Shown here: in pieces, positions 7,956 through 16,135 of the stretch
Layout of the letters: each line of letters opens with the position of its first letter
Position numbering within the stretch: position 1 is the stretch's first letter
Source of the DNA: Planotetraspora sp. A-T 1434
Lineage (GTDB): Bacteria; Actinomycetota; Actinomycetes; Streptosporangiales; Streptosporangiaceae
NCBI RefSeq assembly: GCF_025420585.1
Contig: NZ_JAOEGB010000005.1
Span: 1-64,000, forward strand
DNA: 64,000 nt
Direction of reading: 5' to 3'
Position numbers and translations under genes: made by a program
The notes under the pieces: model-generated
The model's database searches: none
What the model was told of the DNA's origin: nothing
Seen by the model: only the letters and a program-made list of their open reading frames with translations

Positions 7956-8873
7956 ATGGAGCTGCGCCATCTGGAGTATTTCGTTGCGGTAGCGGAGGAG
8001 CTGAACTTCACCCGGGCGTCCCGGCGACTGCACGTCGTGCAGTCCGGGGTGTCGGCGGCCATCCGCTCCTTGGAGCGGGAATTGGGCGTCACGCTGTTCG
8101 ACCGCACCTCCCAGCGGGTGGCGCTCTCGGACGCCGGCGCGGCCCTCCTGCCCGAGGCCCGCGCCACCCTTGACGCGGCGCGGGCAGCCCGCGAGGCGGT
8201 CCAGGTCGCGGACGGTGGCCTGCGCGGCACGATCTCCATCGGGACGATGACCTCGGCCGGCATCGTCGACCTGCCCGGGATGCTCGGCCGTTTCCACGCC
8301 GACCATCCTGGGGTGACGATTCGCCTGCGCGTCGCCCCCAGCGGCTCGTCCGGGCTCGCCCAGGCCCTCGCCGTGGGTGAGCTCGACGTGGCGTTCCTGT
8401 CGCTCCCCGGCCCGCGGCCCGCCGGCCTGACCGTACGGGAGCTCGCGTCGGTCCCGGTCGTGCTCGTGGTGCGCGCCGACCACCCCCTCGCCGGGGAGCG
8501 GGACGTGCCGCTCGCCCGGCTGGCCGAGGAGGAGTTCATCGACTTCCCGCCCGGCTACGGCAACCGCACCGTGGTGGACCGCGCGTTCGCCATGGCCGGG
8601 TTGGAGCGCCGCGTGACGCTGGAGGTCACTGACCTCGCCAGCGCGTCCGGGTTCGTACGGCACGGCCTCGGTGTGGCCTTCCTGCCGGACTTCATCGCGC
8701 CCCAGGATCCGGGCCTCGCCGTGCTCTGGACCTCCGACGCCACGCTGACGTGGTCGCTGTGCGTGGCGACCTCCTCGACGAGGCGGCCGAGTGCGGCCGT
8801 CCGCGCGCTGCTGGAAGGGGTGGACCATCATGTGGTCATGACGGCAGCAGCAGGACAATACGCGGCACAATAG
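7956..8873 (+). CDS. LysR-family transcriptional regulator
   Basis: A 305-residue regulator with the N-terminal winged helix (MELRHLEYFVAVAEELNFTRASRRL, recognition region SGVSAAIRSLERELG) and a C-terminal periplasmic-binding-like effector domain beginning near residue 90 (TISIGTMTSAG). The ATG at 7956 is chosen because it begins the canonical MELRHLxYF; an upstream ATG five codons earlier lacks a better ribosome site. Divergent from the exporter at 6550-7839, which it likely controls. Confidence 0.92.
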   Translation: MELRHLEYFVAVAEELNFTRASRRLHVVQSGVSAAIRSLERELGVTLFDRTSQRVALSDAGAALLPEARATLDAARAAREAVQVADGGLRGTISIGTMTSAGIVDLPGMLGRFHADHPGVTIRLRVAPSGSSGLAQALAVGELDVAFLSLPGPRPAGLTVRELASVPVVLVVRADHPLAGERDVPLARLAEEEFIDFPPGYGNRTVVDRAFAMAGLERRVTLEVTDLASASGFVRHGLGVAFLPDFIAPQDPGLAVLWTSDATLTWSLCVATSSTRRPSAAVRALLEGVDHHVVMTAAAGQYAAQ

Positions 8874-8899
8874 ACGCCCGGTGCGACTTGGATTTGGAC

Positions 8900-8959
8900 G
8901 TGGGAGGGCTGGGCGTGGGAGGGCTGGGCGTGGGAGGGCTGGGCGTGGGAGGGGTGGGC
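8900..8959 (+). repeat. Four tandem 15-bp repeats, each carrying GGAGG and a GTG start
   Basis: The unit GTGGGAGGGCTGGGC occurs at 8900, 8915, 8930 and 8945; the last copy has one substitution. Each unit has GGAGG located 7 bases before the next GTG, so each copy is a complete ribosome-binding site plus start codon in frame with the aminotransferase. If read through, it codes repeated VGGLG. Confidence 0.85.
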
Positions 8960-10147
8960 GTGGCGGCGGGCGCGGGGATCGACGTCGAGCGGGTGCGGGC
9001 CGACACGGCCGGATGCGAACACGTCGCCCACTTCAACAACGCGGGCTCCTCGCTGCCGCCCCGCCAGGTCACCGATGCCGTCGTGGAGCACCTCCGGCTG
9101 GAAGAGCGGATGGGGGGATACGAGGCGGCCGCCGCGCGGCGCGACCTGATCGAGCACGCCTACGACGCGCTCGCCCGCCTGATCGGCGCCGGCCGCGACG
9201 AGATCGCCGTGGTGGAGAACGCCACCGTCGCGTGGGACATGGCCTTCTACTCCCTGCCGTGGCGGCCGGGAGACCGCATCCTCACGGCCCGTGCCGAGTA
9301 CGCCAGCAACGTCATCCCGTTCCTGCAGATCGCCCGCCGCCACGGCGTGCGGGTCGACGTCGTGCCCGACGACGAGACGGGCCAGTTATCCGTCGACGCG
9401 CTGCGGCGGATGCTGGACGAGACGGTGAAGCTGATCGCCGTGACCCACGTGCCGACCCAGGGCGGCCTCGTCAACCCGGCCGCCGAGATCGGGAAGGTCG
9501 CCCGCGAGGCCGGGGTGACCTATCTGCTGGACGCCTGCCAGTCGGTCGGCCAGCTGCGCGTCGACGTGGGCGAGATCGGCTGCGACCTGCTTTCCGCGAC
9601 CGGGCGCAAGTTTCTCCGCGGCCCGCGCGGCACCGGGTTCCTCTACTGCTCCCGCCGCGTCCTGCGGAGCCTGGAGCCGCCCTTCCTGGACATGCACTCC
9701 GCCACCTGGGACTCCGCGGACTCCTACAGCATCAGGGACGACGCGCGGCGCTTCGAAAACTGGGAGACCTACCAGGCCGGCAAGATCGGCCTCGGGGTGG
9801 CCGCGGACTACGCCCTCGACCTGGGCCTGGACTCCATCGAGGAGCGTGTCACCGGGCTCGGTGAGGAGCTGCGGCGGCGGCTCGCCGCGCTGCCCGGCGT
9901 GACCGTCCACGACACGGGAGCGCGGCGGTGCGGGATCGTCACGTTCACGGTCGCCGGTCACGACAGCCAGGAGATCGCCGGGCGGCTCGCCGCCGAGGGA
10001 ATCAACGTGTCGGTCTCCAGCGCCTCCTCCGCGCGCTGGGACTTCGAGTCGCGGGGGCTGCCCTCACTGGTGCGCGCCTCGGTCCACTACTACAACACCG
10101 AGGACGAGCTGGACCGGCTCTGCGCCGCGCTCCCGAAGACCGCGTAG
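8960..10147 (+). CDS. PLP-dependent aminotransferase class V (cysteine desulfurase / isopenicillin N epimerase-like)
   Basis: About 395 residues, a normal length for fold type I class V enzymes. N-terminal HFNNAGSSLPP, the PLP-contacting LLDACQSVGQ (Asp that pairs with the pyridine nitrogen) and SATGRKFLRGPRGTGFLY, whose Lys forms the Schiff base, are all present. The GTG at 8960 is preferred because it directly follows the last repeat's GGAGG; three further in-frame GTG starts lie inside the repeat. There is no conserved Cys loop of the IscS kind, so an epimerase, lyase or EgtE-like C-S lyase role is as likely as a desulfurase. It stands alone between LysR and a convergent oxidase gene. Confidence 0.85.
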   Translation: MAAGAGIDVERVRADTAGCEHVAHFNNAGSSLPPRQVTDAVVEHLRLEERMGGYEAAAARRDLIEHAYDALARLIGAGRDEIAVVENATVAWDMAFYSLPWRPGDRILTARAEYASNVIPFLQIARRHGVRVDVVPDDETGQLSVDALRRMLDETVKLIAVTHVPTQGGLVNPAAEIGKVAREAGVTYLLDACQSVGQLRVDVGEIGCDLLSATGRKFLRGPRGTGFLYCSRRVLRSLEPPFLDMHSATWDSADSYSIRDDARRFENWETYQAGKIGLGVAADYALDLGLDSIEERVTGLGEELRRRLAALPGVTVHDTGARRCGIVTFTVAGHDSQEIAGRLAAEGINVSVSSASSARWDFESRGLPSLVRASVHYYNTEDELDRLCAALPKTA

Positions 10148-10222
10148 CGGATCTCGGAGGTCCGGGCGCCGTCCTCACCGGTCAGCCACAGGTCGTCCGG
10201 CCGGGCAGCATCTCGCTCAGCG

Positions 10223-11359
10223 TCACGCAGGCGGCCCCGTCGCCTCCGGCGTCCCCCCGCGGTTTGGGAAGAACGGCCCGGCGTCCAGAGGCGGCGTCTC
10301 CCCGAGAGCCAGCCGAGCGGCGATCAGGCCCGTGTACGGCCCGGCGGTCAGGCCGTACGCGCTGAGTCCCGTGGCGACGACCACCCTGTCGGCGAGGTGG
10401 CCGATCAGCGGCAGGCCGTCCGCGGTCACGGGACGGAAGCCCACCCGCGTCTCGACCAGGGCGGCGGAGGCCAGGCCGGGGGCGAGCGCCACGCCGGTCG
10501 CCAGCACCTCGCCGAGGCCGCCGGCCGTCACCCGCGCGTCGAACCCGGCGTCCTCCACGGTCGCTCCGAGCACCACCCGCGACCCCGGGAAACCCAGCAG
10601 GTACGGCCCGCGCCGGGGCAGCACGATCGGCCAGCCCGCGGTCTCGGCCCCAGCCAGCTCGGCGTGCGCGATCTGGCCGCGCCGGGGCACGACCGGCACC
10701 TCGAGCCCGAGCGGGCGGCACAGCTCGCCCGTCCACGCCCCGGCCGCCACCACGACCACGTCCGCGCCGAGCGGCGAGTCGTCGACCAGCAGCCCGCCCG
10801 GGGGCGTGAAGGCGGCCGTACCCGAGAGCACTCGCGTGCCGTGCCGTACGGCGGCGCGCAGCAGGGCGTCGCGGACCACGCGCCCGTCGACCCGGGCGGG
10901 ACCGTCGAGGTGGAGGGCGGCCACGTCGGGGCGGAGCGGCGGGAACAGCTCGGCGGGCCGGTCGACCGGGGAGATCGTCCCCATATCGGGCGCGGCCGCC
11001 CGCCTGCTCTTCAGCAGCGTCTCCACCGGGGCCAGCTCGGCCGGGTCGTCGGCCACGAGCAGCGCGCCGACGCGGGCGTGGCTGACGTCGTGCTCGCCGT
11101 CCGCGCCCAGCAGTTCCAGGAGCGGCGGGTAGTAGCGGGCGCCCTCGAGCGCCAGCCGGTACCAGTCGTCGGCTCCCTCGTGGTCGACCCACGGGCAGAT
11201 GATCCCGGCTCCGGCGCCGGTCGCCTGCCCGGTGTCCGCTCCGTCGACGACGGTCACGGCGACGCCCCGGAGGCTCAGGTGGTAGGCGGCGCTCGCTCCG
11301 ACGATGCCGCTCCCGATCACGACGGCGCGATGGTCCCCGGACGCGGGTGTCGAGTGCAT
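10223..11359 (-). CDS. FAD-dependent amino acid oxidase/dehydrogenase (DAO family)
   Basis: A 378-residue flavoprotein. The N-terminal AVVIGSGIVGASAAYHLSLR is the ADP-binding Rossmann motif (GxGxxG), followed by GAGAGIICPW near the isoalloxazine, and the C-terminal GFRPVTADGLPLIG and VATGLSAYGLTAGPY complete the DAO fold. The family oxidises D-amino acids, glycine or sarcosine-type secondary amines. ATG at 11359 begins just before the Rossmann strand. It lies 35 bases downstream of the P450 gene on the same strand, so the two are probably cotranscribed. The substrate is unknown. Confidence 0.85.
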   Translation of the reverse strand: MHSTPASGDHRAVVIGSGIVGASAAYHLSLRGVAVTVVDGADTGQATGAGAGIICPWVDHEGADDWYRLALEGARYYPPLLELLGADGEHDVSHARVGALLVADDPAELAPVETLLKSRRAAAPDMGTISPVDRPAELFPPLRPDVAALHLDGPARVDGRVVRDALLRAAVRHGTRVLSGTAAFTPPGGLLVDDSPLGADVVVVAAGAWTGELCRPLGLEVPVVPRRGQIAHAELAGAETAGWPIVLPRRGPYLLGFPGSRVVLGATVEDAGFDARVTAGGLGEVLATGVALAPGLASAALVETRVGFRPVTADGLPLIGHLADRVVVATGLSAYGLTAGPYTGLIAARLALGETPPLDAGPFFPNRGGTPEATGPPA

Positions 11360-11394
11360 GCCTGAATCGTCCCAATCTTTGATTTGGCCGGTCC

Positions 11395-12630
11395 CTACCA
11401 GACCAGTGGCAGGGTCTCCGGAGAGCGGTGGATGAGCGTGGGCAGCATGACGACCGGCTGCGCTGTGTCGAGGCGCAGGCCCGGCAGCCGCCGCGTGAGG
11501 ACCTCCAGCGTGATCCGCACCTGCTCGCGGGCGAGCTGCGCGCCGGGGCAGGCGTGGACCCCGTGCCCGAACGCCACATGCCGGGACGGCTGCCGGGTGA
11601 TGTCGAACTCGTCGGGCCGCTCGTGCCGCCGCCCGTCGCGGTTGGCCGAGCCGTACGCGACCAGGACGGTGGTGCCCTGGGGGAGGTCGGTCCCGGCGAG
11701 CGCGACGGGGCGGGTGGTCACGCGGCGGAACGCCTGAACCGCAGCGTCGAACCGGGCGGCCTCCTCCACGGCGGCCGGGATGAGGCCGGGACGCTCGCAG
11801 AGCAGCTCCCACTGCGCCCGGTCGCGCAGCAGGTGGAGCACGGCCGTCCCGATCAGGGCGGTGGTCGTCAGATGCCCGGCGAGAAGCAGGTTCTGGAGGT
11901 TCGACACCAGCTCCCGCCGCTGGTCCATGCTCAGCTCCCGGGACGGCTCGGGCGAGCCGGGGGCGAGCCCCCGCACCATCTCGCCGGTCAGGTCGTCGCG
12001 CGGGTCCGCCGCGCGCCGCCGGACGTATCCGTCGATCATGTGCTGCAGGGCCACCACGTCACGGGCCGCCGCGATTTGCTCTTCCGCGCCGAGCGGGCGG
12101 AACAGCAGCTCCTCCGCGCGGTAACCGGCGTCGATCGCGGTGGGCACGTCGCCGGTCGCCAGGCCGAGCAGGTGGCCGATGACCTCGCCCGGCAGCCTCC
12201 TGGCGTACGCGCCCATCAGCTCGACCCGGCCCTCGGACGCGAACGACTCGACGAGCGCCTCGGCGCGCTCGGTGACGAACGGGATCGCGGCGGCCACGCG
12301 GGAGGGGGACAGGCCGCGTGTGAGCGGCGCCCGGTACCGCTGGTGCGCCTCGCCGTCCGAGGTCACCACGGTGGGGAAGCCGCCGATGCCCGCGGACAGC
12401 TCGGCCAGCACGGCCGGCGCCGGGGGGATCTCGATCGGCAGCGCGTTCGCCGAGGAGAAGTCCTCCGGCCTGCGCAGCACCTCACGGACGTCGGCGTCGC
12501 GGCTGACCAGCCAGGCGTCGAGCTCGGGGACGAACGTCAGCCCCGGCGTCTCCCGCGCTCTCGCGTAGGCGGGGTAGGGGTCGCGGCGCAGGGCGTCCCG
12601 CCGCGCCTGATCCTCGGGTGCGCGATCCAT
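11395..12630 (-). CDS. Cytochrome P450 with an unusual I-helix
   Basis: A 411-residue soluble bacterial P450. The heme loop is AFGHGVHACPGAQLAREQ with the Cys ligand, the K-helix ExxR is EAAR, and the meander follows normally. The I-helix reads LLLAGHLTTTALIG: where most P450s have AGxD/ETT, the acid is Leu, so the usual acid-alcohol pair for proton delivery is broken. A ribosome site (GGAGG) lies 7 bases before the ATG. Cotranscription with the FAD oxidase suggests tailoring of a small amine or amino acid, but no ferredoxin or substrate gene is adjacent. Confidence 0.92.
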   Translation of the reverse strand: MDRAPEDQARRDALRRDPYPAYARARETPGLTFVPELDAWLVSRDADVREVLRRPEDFSSANALPIEIPPAPAVLAELSAGIGGFPTVVTSDGEAHQRYRAPLTRGLSPSRVAAAIPFVTERAEALVESFASEGRVELMGAYARRLPGEVIGHLLGLATGDVPTAIDAGYRAEELLFRPLGAEEQIAAARDVVALQHMIDGYVRRRAADPRDDLTGEMVRGLAPGSPEPSRELSMDQRRELVSNLQNLLLAGHLTTTALIGTAVLHLLRDRAQWELLCERPGLIPAAVEEAARFDAAVQAFRRVTTRPVALAGTDLPQGTTVLVAYGSANRDGRRHERPDEFDITRQPSRHVAFGHGVHACPGAQLAREQVRITLEVLTRRLPGLRLDTAQPVVMLPTLIHRSPETLPLVW

Positions 12631-12886
12631 GGCATCGCCTCCGTTTCGAAGATCTCTCCATGCTGTACGAAACGGCAGCCCCGCGCGACGGGTGTCTCAG
12701 GGCCGGTTTTCGGTGATCGGCCACCCCTACGGCGTTTCGCGCGGGGGACCGGCGGCTCCGGCACGTTCAATGGATTCGCCATGTTCTCGCAGGTCACAAG
12801 CAGGTCAGTGCGGCATGGCTGTCGGTATTGAACTCGGTATGGCCACTCGGGGTCATGCCGCCACACACGATTTCGGGGGAGTCGTC

Positions 12887-13459
12887 ATGCTCGATCAGGC
12901 GCGGGGTGTCTCGGTGCTGGTGGGCCGGGTCATCGTTGGGGTGATCTTCATCGTCCACGGCTGGACGAAGGTCACCAGCACCGGGCTGCCGGGGGTGTCG
13001 GCGCACTTCCAGGCCGCCGGGATCCCGGCGGCCGGGGTCGCCGGGCCAGGGATCGCGATCCTGGAACTGGTGGGAGGGCCCGCCCTCATCGTCGGCGCGG
13101 CGCTGCCGCTGTTCGGCGGCCTGCTCGCGCTCACCATGGTCGGCGCGATCGTGTTCGTGCACGGCTCCCACGGGTTCAGCAACCAGGGCGGCGGTTACGA
13201 GTACGTCCTGGCGCTGGCGGGGGCGTGTGTCATGCTCGCCTTCAGTGGCGGCGGGGCCCTCGCCGTCGATGGCCTCTGGCGGCGGCGCGCGGCCGCCACG
13301 GCGGGGCCGTCCGGTTCGGGCATGCCTGGTGCGGGGTCTCCGGAGAGCCTGCCCGACGCCGGCTCGCCGGAGGGGCTGCCGGAGCGGGGAGCCGCGGTGC
13401 CGGTGAGCGGATCGGCCGGGGGCTCGTCCTCCGGGCGGCGCGAAGATCTGCCAGAATAA
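12887..13459 (+). CDS. DoxX-family membrane protein
   Basis: A 190-residue integral membrane protein with four hydrophobic segments; the first contains VLVGRVIVGVIFIVHGWTKV, the DoxX signature, and GAIVFVHGSHGF and YEYVLALAGACVM follow. The start at 12887 has GGGGGAG six bases upstream. After the last helix comes a low-complexity tail of about 45 residues (GSGMPGAGSPESLPDAGSPE and similar), longer than usual for the family. DoxX proteins are linked to redox stress or quinone chemistry, but the biochemical role is poorly defined. It is followed 54 bases later by a TetR gene. Confidence 0.85.
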   Translation: MLDQARGVSVLVGRVIVGVIFIVHGWTKVTSTGLPGVSAHFQAAGIPAAGVAGPGIAILELVGGPALIVGAALPLFGGLLALTMVGAIVFVHGSHGFSNQGGGYEYVLALAGACVMLAFSGGGALAVDGLWRRRAAATAGPSGSGMPGAGSPESLPDAGSPEGLPERGAAVPVSGSAGGSSSGRREDLPE

Positions 13460-13477
13460 CTGGCTGGCCGGTCGAAA
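13458..13477. promoter_or_regulatory. Possible second TetR-type site upstream of the TetR gene
   Basis: AACTGGCTGGCCGGTCGAAA resembles the reverse complement of the stronger palindrome at 14189-14208: 11 of the 14 core bases (TGACTGGCGGGTCA) agree. Its place about 35 bases before the TetR start fits autoregulation. The similarity could be chance in GC-rich DNA. Confidence 0.35.
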
Positions 13478-13513
13478 ATCGCACGGGGGCCAGCCACAGG
13501 GGAGGAGCCGGAC

Positions 13514-14107
13514 ATGCCGCGTCCCAGTGTGGAGGTCGAGCGCCGGGAGCAGATCCTGCGGGGCGCGTGCGCGGTCATCGCCGACAAGGGGCTCCGCTCG
13601 CTCCGGGTCGCCGACGTGGCCAAGGAGGCCGGCATGAGCCACGGCACGGTGCATTACTACTTCGCCACCAAGCGCGACCTCGTCAACGCCGCGTTCGAGT
13701 TCAACTTCGAGTGCTCGATCGAGCGGCGGCGGCCCATCCTGACCGCCCATGAGGATCCCCGTGAGCGGCTCCGCGCCTTTCTCGGCTCCTACCTGCCGGA
13801 GGACGCGGAGACCCGGCAGGCCTGGCGGGTCTGGATCGAGCTGTGGGGAGAGGCCCTGCGCGACCCGGACCTGCAGGAGCTCAACGAACGCGTGTACGGC
13901 GACTGGCGCCGGGTCGTCGCGGGGATCGTCCGCGACGGCCAGGACCGGGGCCAGCTCCACGGAGGCGATCCCGTCACCATCGCCAACGTGCTCATCGGCA
14001 TGATCGACGGGCTCGCCATCCAGGTCATGCTCGGCTCGCGGAACATGCCCGCCGGACGCATGCGCGCCGTCGTCGACGCGTTCGTCCGCGAGCTCGAAAC
14101 CGCCTGA
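13514..14107 (+). CDS. TetR/BetI-family transcriptional repressor
   Basis: A 197-residue regulator. The N-terminal helix-turn-helix (REQILRGACAVIADKGLRSLRV, then SHGTVHYYFATKRDLV) is textbook TetR, and the C-terminal ligand domain begins around residue 80. GGGGAGGAG precedes the ATG. It directly precedes the transporter/catabolic operon on the same strand, and an excellent palindrome lies over the ribosome-binding region of that operon, so it is very probably the substrate-responsive repressor. Confidence 0.9.
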   Translation: MPRPSVEVERREQILRGACAVIADKGLRSLRVADVAKEAGMSHGTVHYYFATKRDLVNAAFEFNFECSIERRRPILTAHEDPRERLRAFLGSYLPEDAETRQAWRVWIELWGEALRDPDLQELNERVYGDWRRVVAGIVRDGQDRGQLHGGDPVTIANVLIGMIDGLAIQVMLGSRNMPAGRMRAVVDAFVRELETA

Positions 14108-14162
14108 CGGCAACCTTCCGTTTCACCCTAATTCGGTCGCCCTTAACCGTTGACAGCCGCGA

Positions 14163-14176
14163 GTGGCGCACGCCAC
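14163..14176. promoter_or_regulatory. Inverted repeat between TetR gene and operon
   Basis: GTGGCG-CA-CGCCAC forms a perfect 6-base dyad just upstream of the main palindrome. TTGACA at 14150-14155 may be a -35 element, but no good -10 follows at the right distance. The two elements together mark this as the operon's control region. Confidence 0.4.
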
Positions 14177-14188
14177 ACTCCCATAAAT

Positions 14189-14208
14189 AACTGACCCGCC
14201 AGTCAATT
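14189..14208. promoter_or_regulatory. Palindrome overlapping the operon leader, probable TetR operator
   Basis: AACTGACCCGCCAGTCAATT has TGAC and GTCA arms around a 6-base centre, with near-symmetric AA/TT flanks. It ends 11 bases before the start of the first transporter gene and abuts its GGAGG. Position and dyad fit a repressor site for the adjacent TetR protein. Confidence 0.65.
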
Positions 14209-14219
14209 ATGGAGGCGGC

Positions 14220-15266
14220 ATGTGGGCAGGTAGGGGACGAGCGGCCGTGTCCGCGTGCGCGCTGATCGCGCTGGCCGGCTGCGGCGGTTCCGGCGGCGAC
14301 GCGAAGGAACTCACCGTCGTCATGTGGGGTGGCGACGACCAGCAGAAGGCGGTCTCGGCCTACGTCGAGCCGTGGGGCAAGGAGCAGGGCGTCAAGATCA
14401 AGCAGGATTCCCCCACCGACTACGCGAAGTTCCGCGCGCAGGTCGAGGCCAAGAAGGTGAGCTGGGGCGTCGTCGAGGTCGAGCCCAACTTCGCCGTCAC
14501 CGCCTGCAAGAGCGGCTGGGCGCTCAAGATCGACAAAGCCAAGATCGACACGTCGAAGCTCGACCAGAAGCTCGTGGGCGACTGCGCGGTGCCGACCCTG
14601 CAGTACGCCTTCACCATCGGCTACAACACGACGGTGTTCAGCGCCCAGAACCACCCGAAGACCTGGGCCGAGTTCTTCGACACCAAGCGCTTCCCCGGCA
14701 AGCGCGGCTTCTGGAAGTACGCCACGGGGGCCATGTTCGAGGCCGCGCTCCTCGCGGACGGCGTCCCGGCCGACAAGCTGTACCCGCTCGACATCGACCG
14801 CGCCTTCCGCAAGCTCGACACGATCAAGAAGGACATCGTCTTCTACGAGACCGGCGAGCAGCAGCAGCAACTCGTCTCCAGCGGCGAGACCCCGCTGATC
14901 CAGGCATGGAACGGCCGGATCTTCGCGGCGGCCAAGGAGGGCAAGCCGGTCGCCAACGAGTGGAACCAGCACCTGCTGTCCTACGACCAGCTGGTCATCC
15001 CCGCCGGATACAAGCGGGCCGACCTCGCCCAGCAGTGGCTGAACTGGTTCCTCAACAACCCCAAGGCGCAGGCGATCTATACCAACCACAGCGCCTACGC
15101 CCCCGCCAGCGACGCGGCGCTGGACTACGTGAACCCCGATGTCCGCAAGGAGATCCCCACGAGCCCGGAGAACGCGCCGAAGCGTGCCGCGATCATCGAC
15201 TACTCGTACTGGGCCGACAACTACGACAAGGTCAGCGAGCGGCTGAACGAGTGGATGGCCCAGTGA
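14220..15266 (+). CDS. ABC transporter substrate-binding lipoprotein, spermidine/putrescine (PotD) type
   Basis: A 348-residue exported binding protein. The N-terminus carries a lipobox (ALIALAGC) cleaved before Cys 21, so it is anchored outside the membrane. The mature part follows the PotD/PotF plan: TVVMWGG strand, GYNTTVFSAQNHPKTWAEFFD and WNGRIFAAAKEGKP. These bind linear polyamines or related cationic or zwitterionic molecules. GGAGG lies immediately before the ATG at 14220. First gene of the operon; stop and next start overlap (GTGA). Substrate is not deducible. Confidence 0.9.
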   Translation: MWAGRGRAAVSACALIALAGCGGSGGDAKELTVVMWGGDDQQKAVSAYVEPWGKEQGVKIKQDSPTDYAKFRAQVEAKKVSWGVVEVEPNFAVTACKSGWALKIDKAKIDTSKLDQKLVGDCAVPTLQYAFTIGYNTTVFSAQNHPKTWAEFFDTKRFPGKRGFWKYATGAMFEAALLADGVPADKLYPLDIDRAFRKLDTIKKDIVFYETGEQQQQLVSSGETPLIQAWNGRIFAAAKEGKPVANEWNQHLLSYDQLVIPAGYKRADLAQQWLNWFLNNPKAQAIYTNHSAYAPASDAALDYVNPDVRKEIPTSPENAPKRAAIIDYSYWADNYDKVSERLNEWMAQ

Positions 15267-16135
15267 CCGCCGAGGCGGCGACCGCGGAACCCGCGGCCCC
15301 GGCGGTCCGGCGCGGACTCCCGCGCCTCGACCGGTGGGGGCTGCTGGTCCTGCCTCTGGTGGGATTCCTGCTCGCGGTGCTCGTGTGGCCGCTCACGGCC
15401 GTCCTGCTGCGCAGCTTCACCGATCCCGAGCCCGGCGTGGAGAACTACCTCGCGTTCTTCCACTCCCCGGTCTACCTCGACGTGCTGGTCAACACGTTCG
15501 TCACGGCCGGGCTGGTCACGCTCGTCACGCTGCTGCTCGGCTTCCCCTACTCCTACCTGATGACGCTGGCCTCGCCGTTCTGGCGGGGGGTGCTCATGCT
15601 CGCGGTGCTGGTGCCGTTCTGGACGAGCCTGCTCGTGCGCACCTTCGCGTGGGTGCTGATCCTGCGCGACACCGGCGTCGTCAACGAGTTGCTCCCCGGC
15701 CCGCCCGTGCCGCTGCTGCGGAACCTGCCCGGCGTGCTGATCGGCATGGTCCAGGTCATGCTGCCGTTCGCGGTGCTCCCGATGTACGCGGCCATGCGCG
15801 GCATCGACCGCCGCCTGCTGCAGGCGGCCGAGGGCCTCGGCGCCCGCCCGGCGTTCGCGTTCTGGCGGATCTACGCGCCGCTGGCCGTGCCCGGCGTCGC
15901 GGCCTCGGCCCTGCTGGTCTTCGTCTCCAGCCTCGGCTTCTACGTGACGCCCGCGCTGCTCGGCGGCCCCAAGAACATCATGATCGGCGAGCTCATCGTG
16001 CAGCAGCTCTCCGGCGTGCTGCGGTGGGGCTTCGCCTCCGCGCTCGCGGTCATCCTGCTGGTGGTCACGGGCGGGCTGCTCATGCTGATGTCGCGTCTGG
16101 TCGATCTCCGGCGGCTGCTCGGAGGCGCGCGATGA
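15263..16135 (+). CDS. ABC transporter permease (PotB-like)
   Basis: A 290-residue inner-membrane permease of the polyamine/opine/phosphonate class with six hydrophobic segments. The EAA loop is seen as AEGLGARPAFAFWRIYAPLAVPG, which contacts the ATPase. The GTG start at 15263 lies within GTGA overlapping the binding-protein stop. It forms a heterodimer with the next gene product. Confidence 0.9.
   Translation: MTAEAATAEPAAPAVRRGLPRLDRWGLLVLPLVGFLLAVLVWPLTAVLLRSFTDPEPGVENYLAFFHSPVYLDVLVNTFVTAGLVTLVTLLLGFPYSYLMTLASPFWRGVLMLAVLVPFWTSLLVRTFAWVLILRDTGVVNELLPGPPVPLLRNLPGVLIGMVQVMLPFAVLPMYAAMRGIDRRLLQAAEGLGARPAFAFWRIYAPLAVPGVAASALLVFVSSLGFYVTPALLGGPKNIMIGELIVQQLSGVLRWGFASALAVILLVVTGGLLMLMSRLVDLRRLLGGAR

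Noticed and set aside
948-12630. One continuous biosynthetic cluster joining PPTase, P450, oxidase, aminotransferase and the NRPS at 55-64 kb
   Set aside because: More than 40 kb of unrelated transport, stress and catabolic genes lie between; each group has its own regulators and orientation.
12640-12866. A minus-strand frame upstream of the P450 gene (about 75 codons)
   Set aside because: No ribosome-binding site, no family resemblance, random composition; it fits a leader region better.
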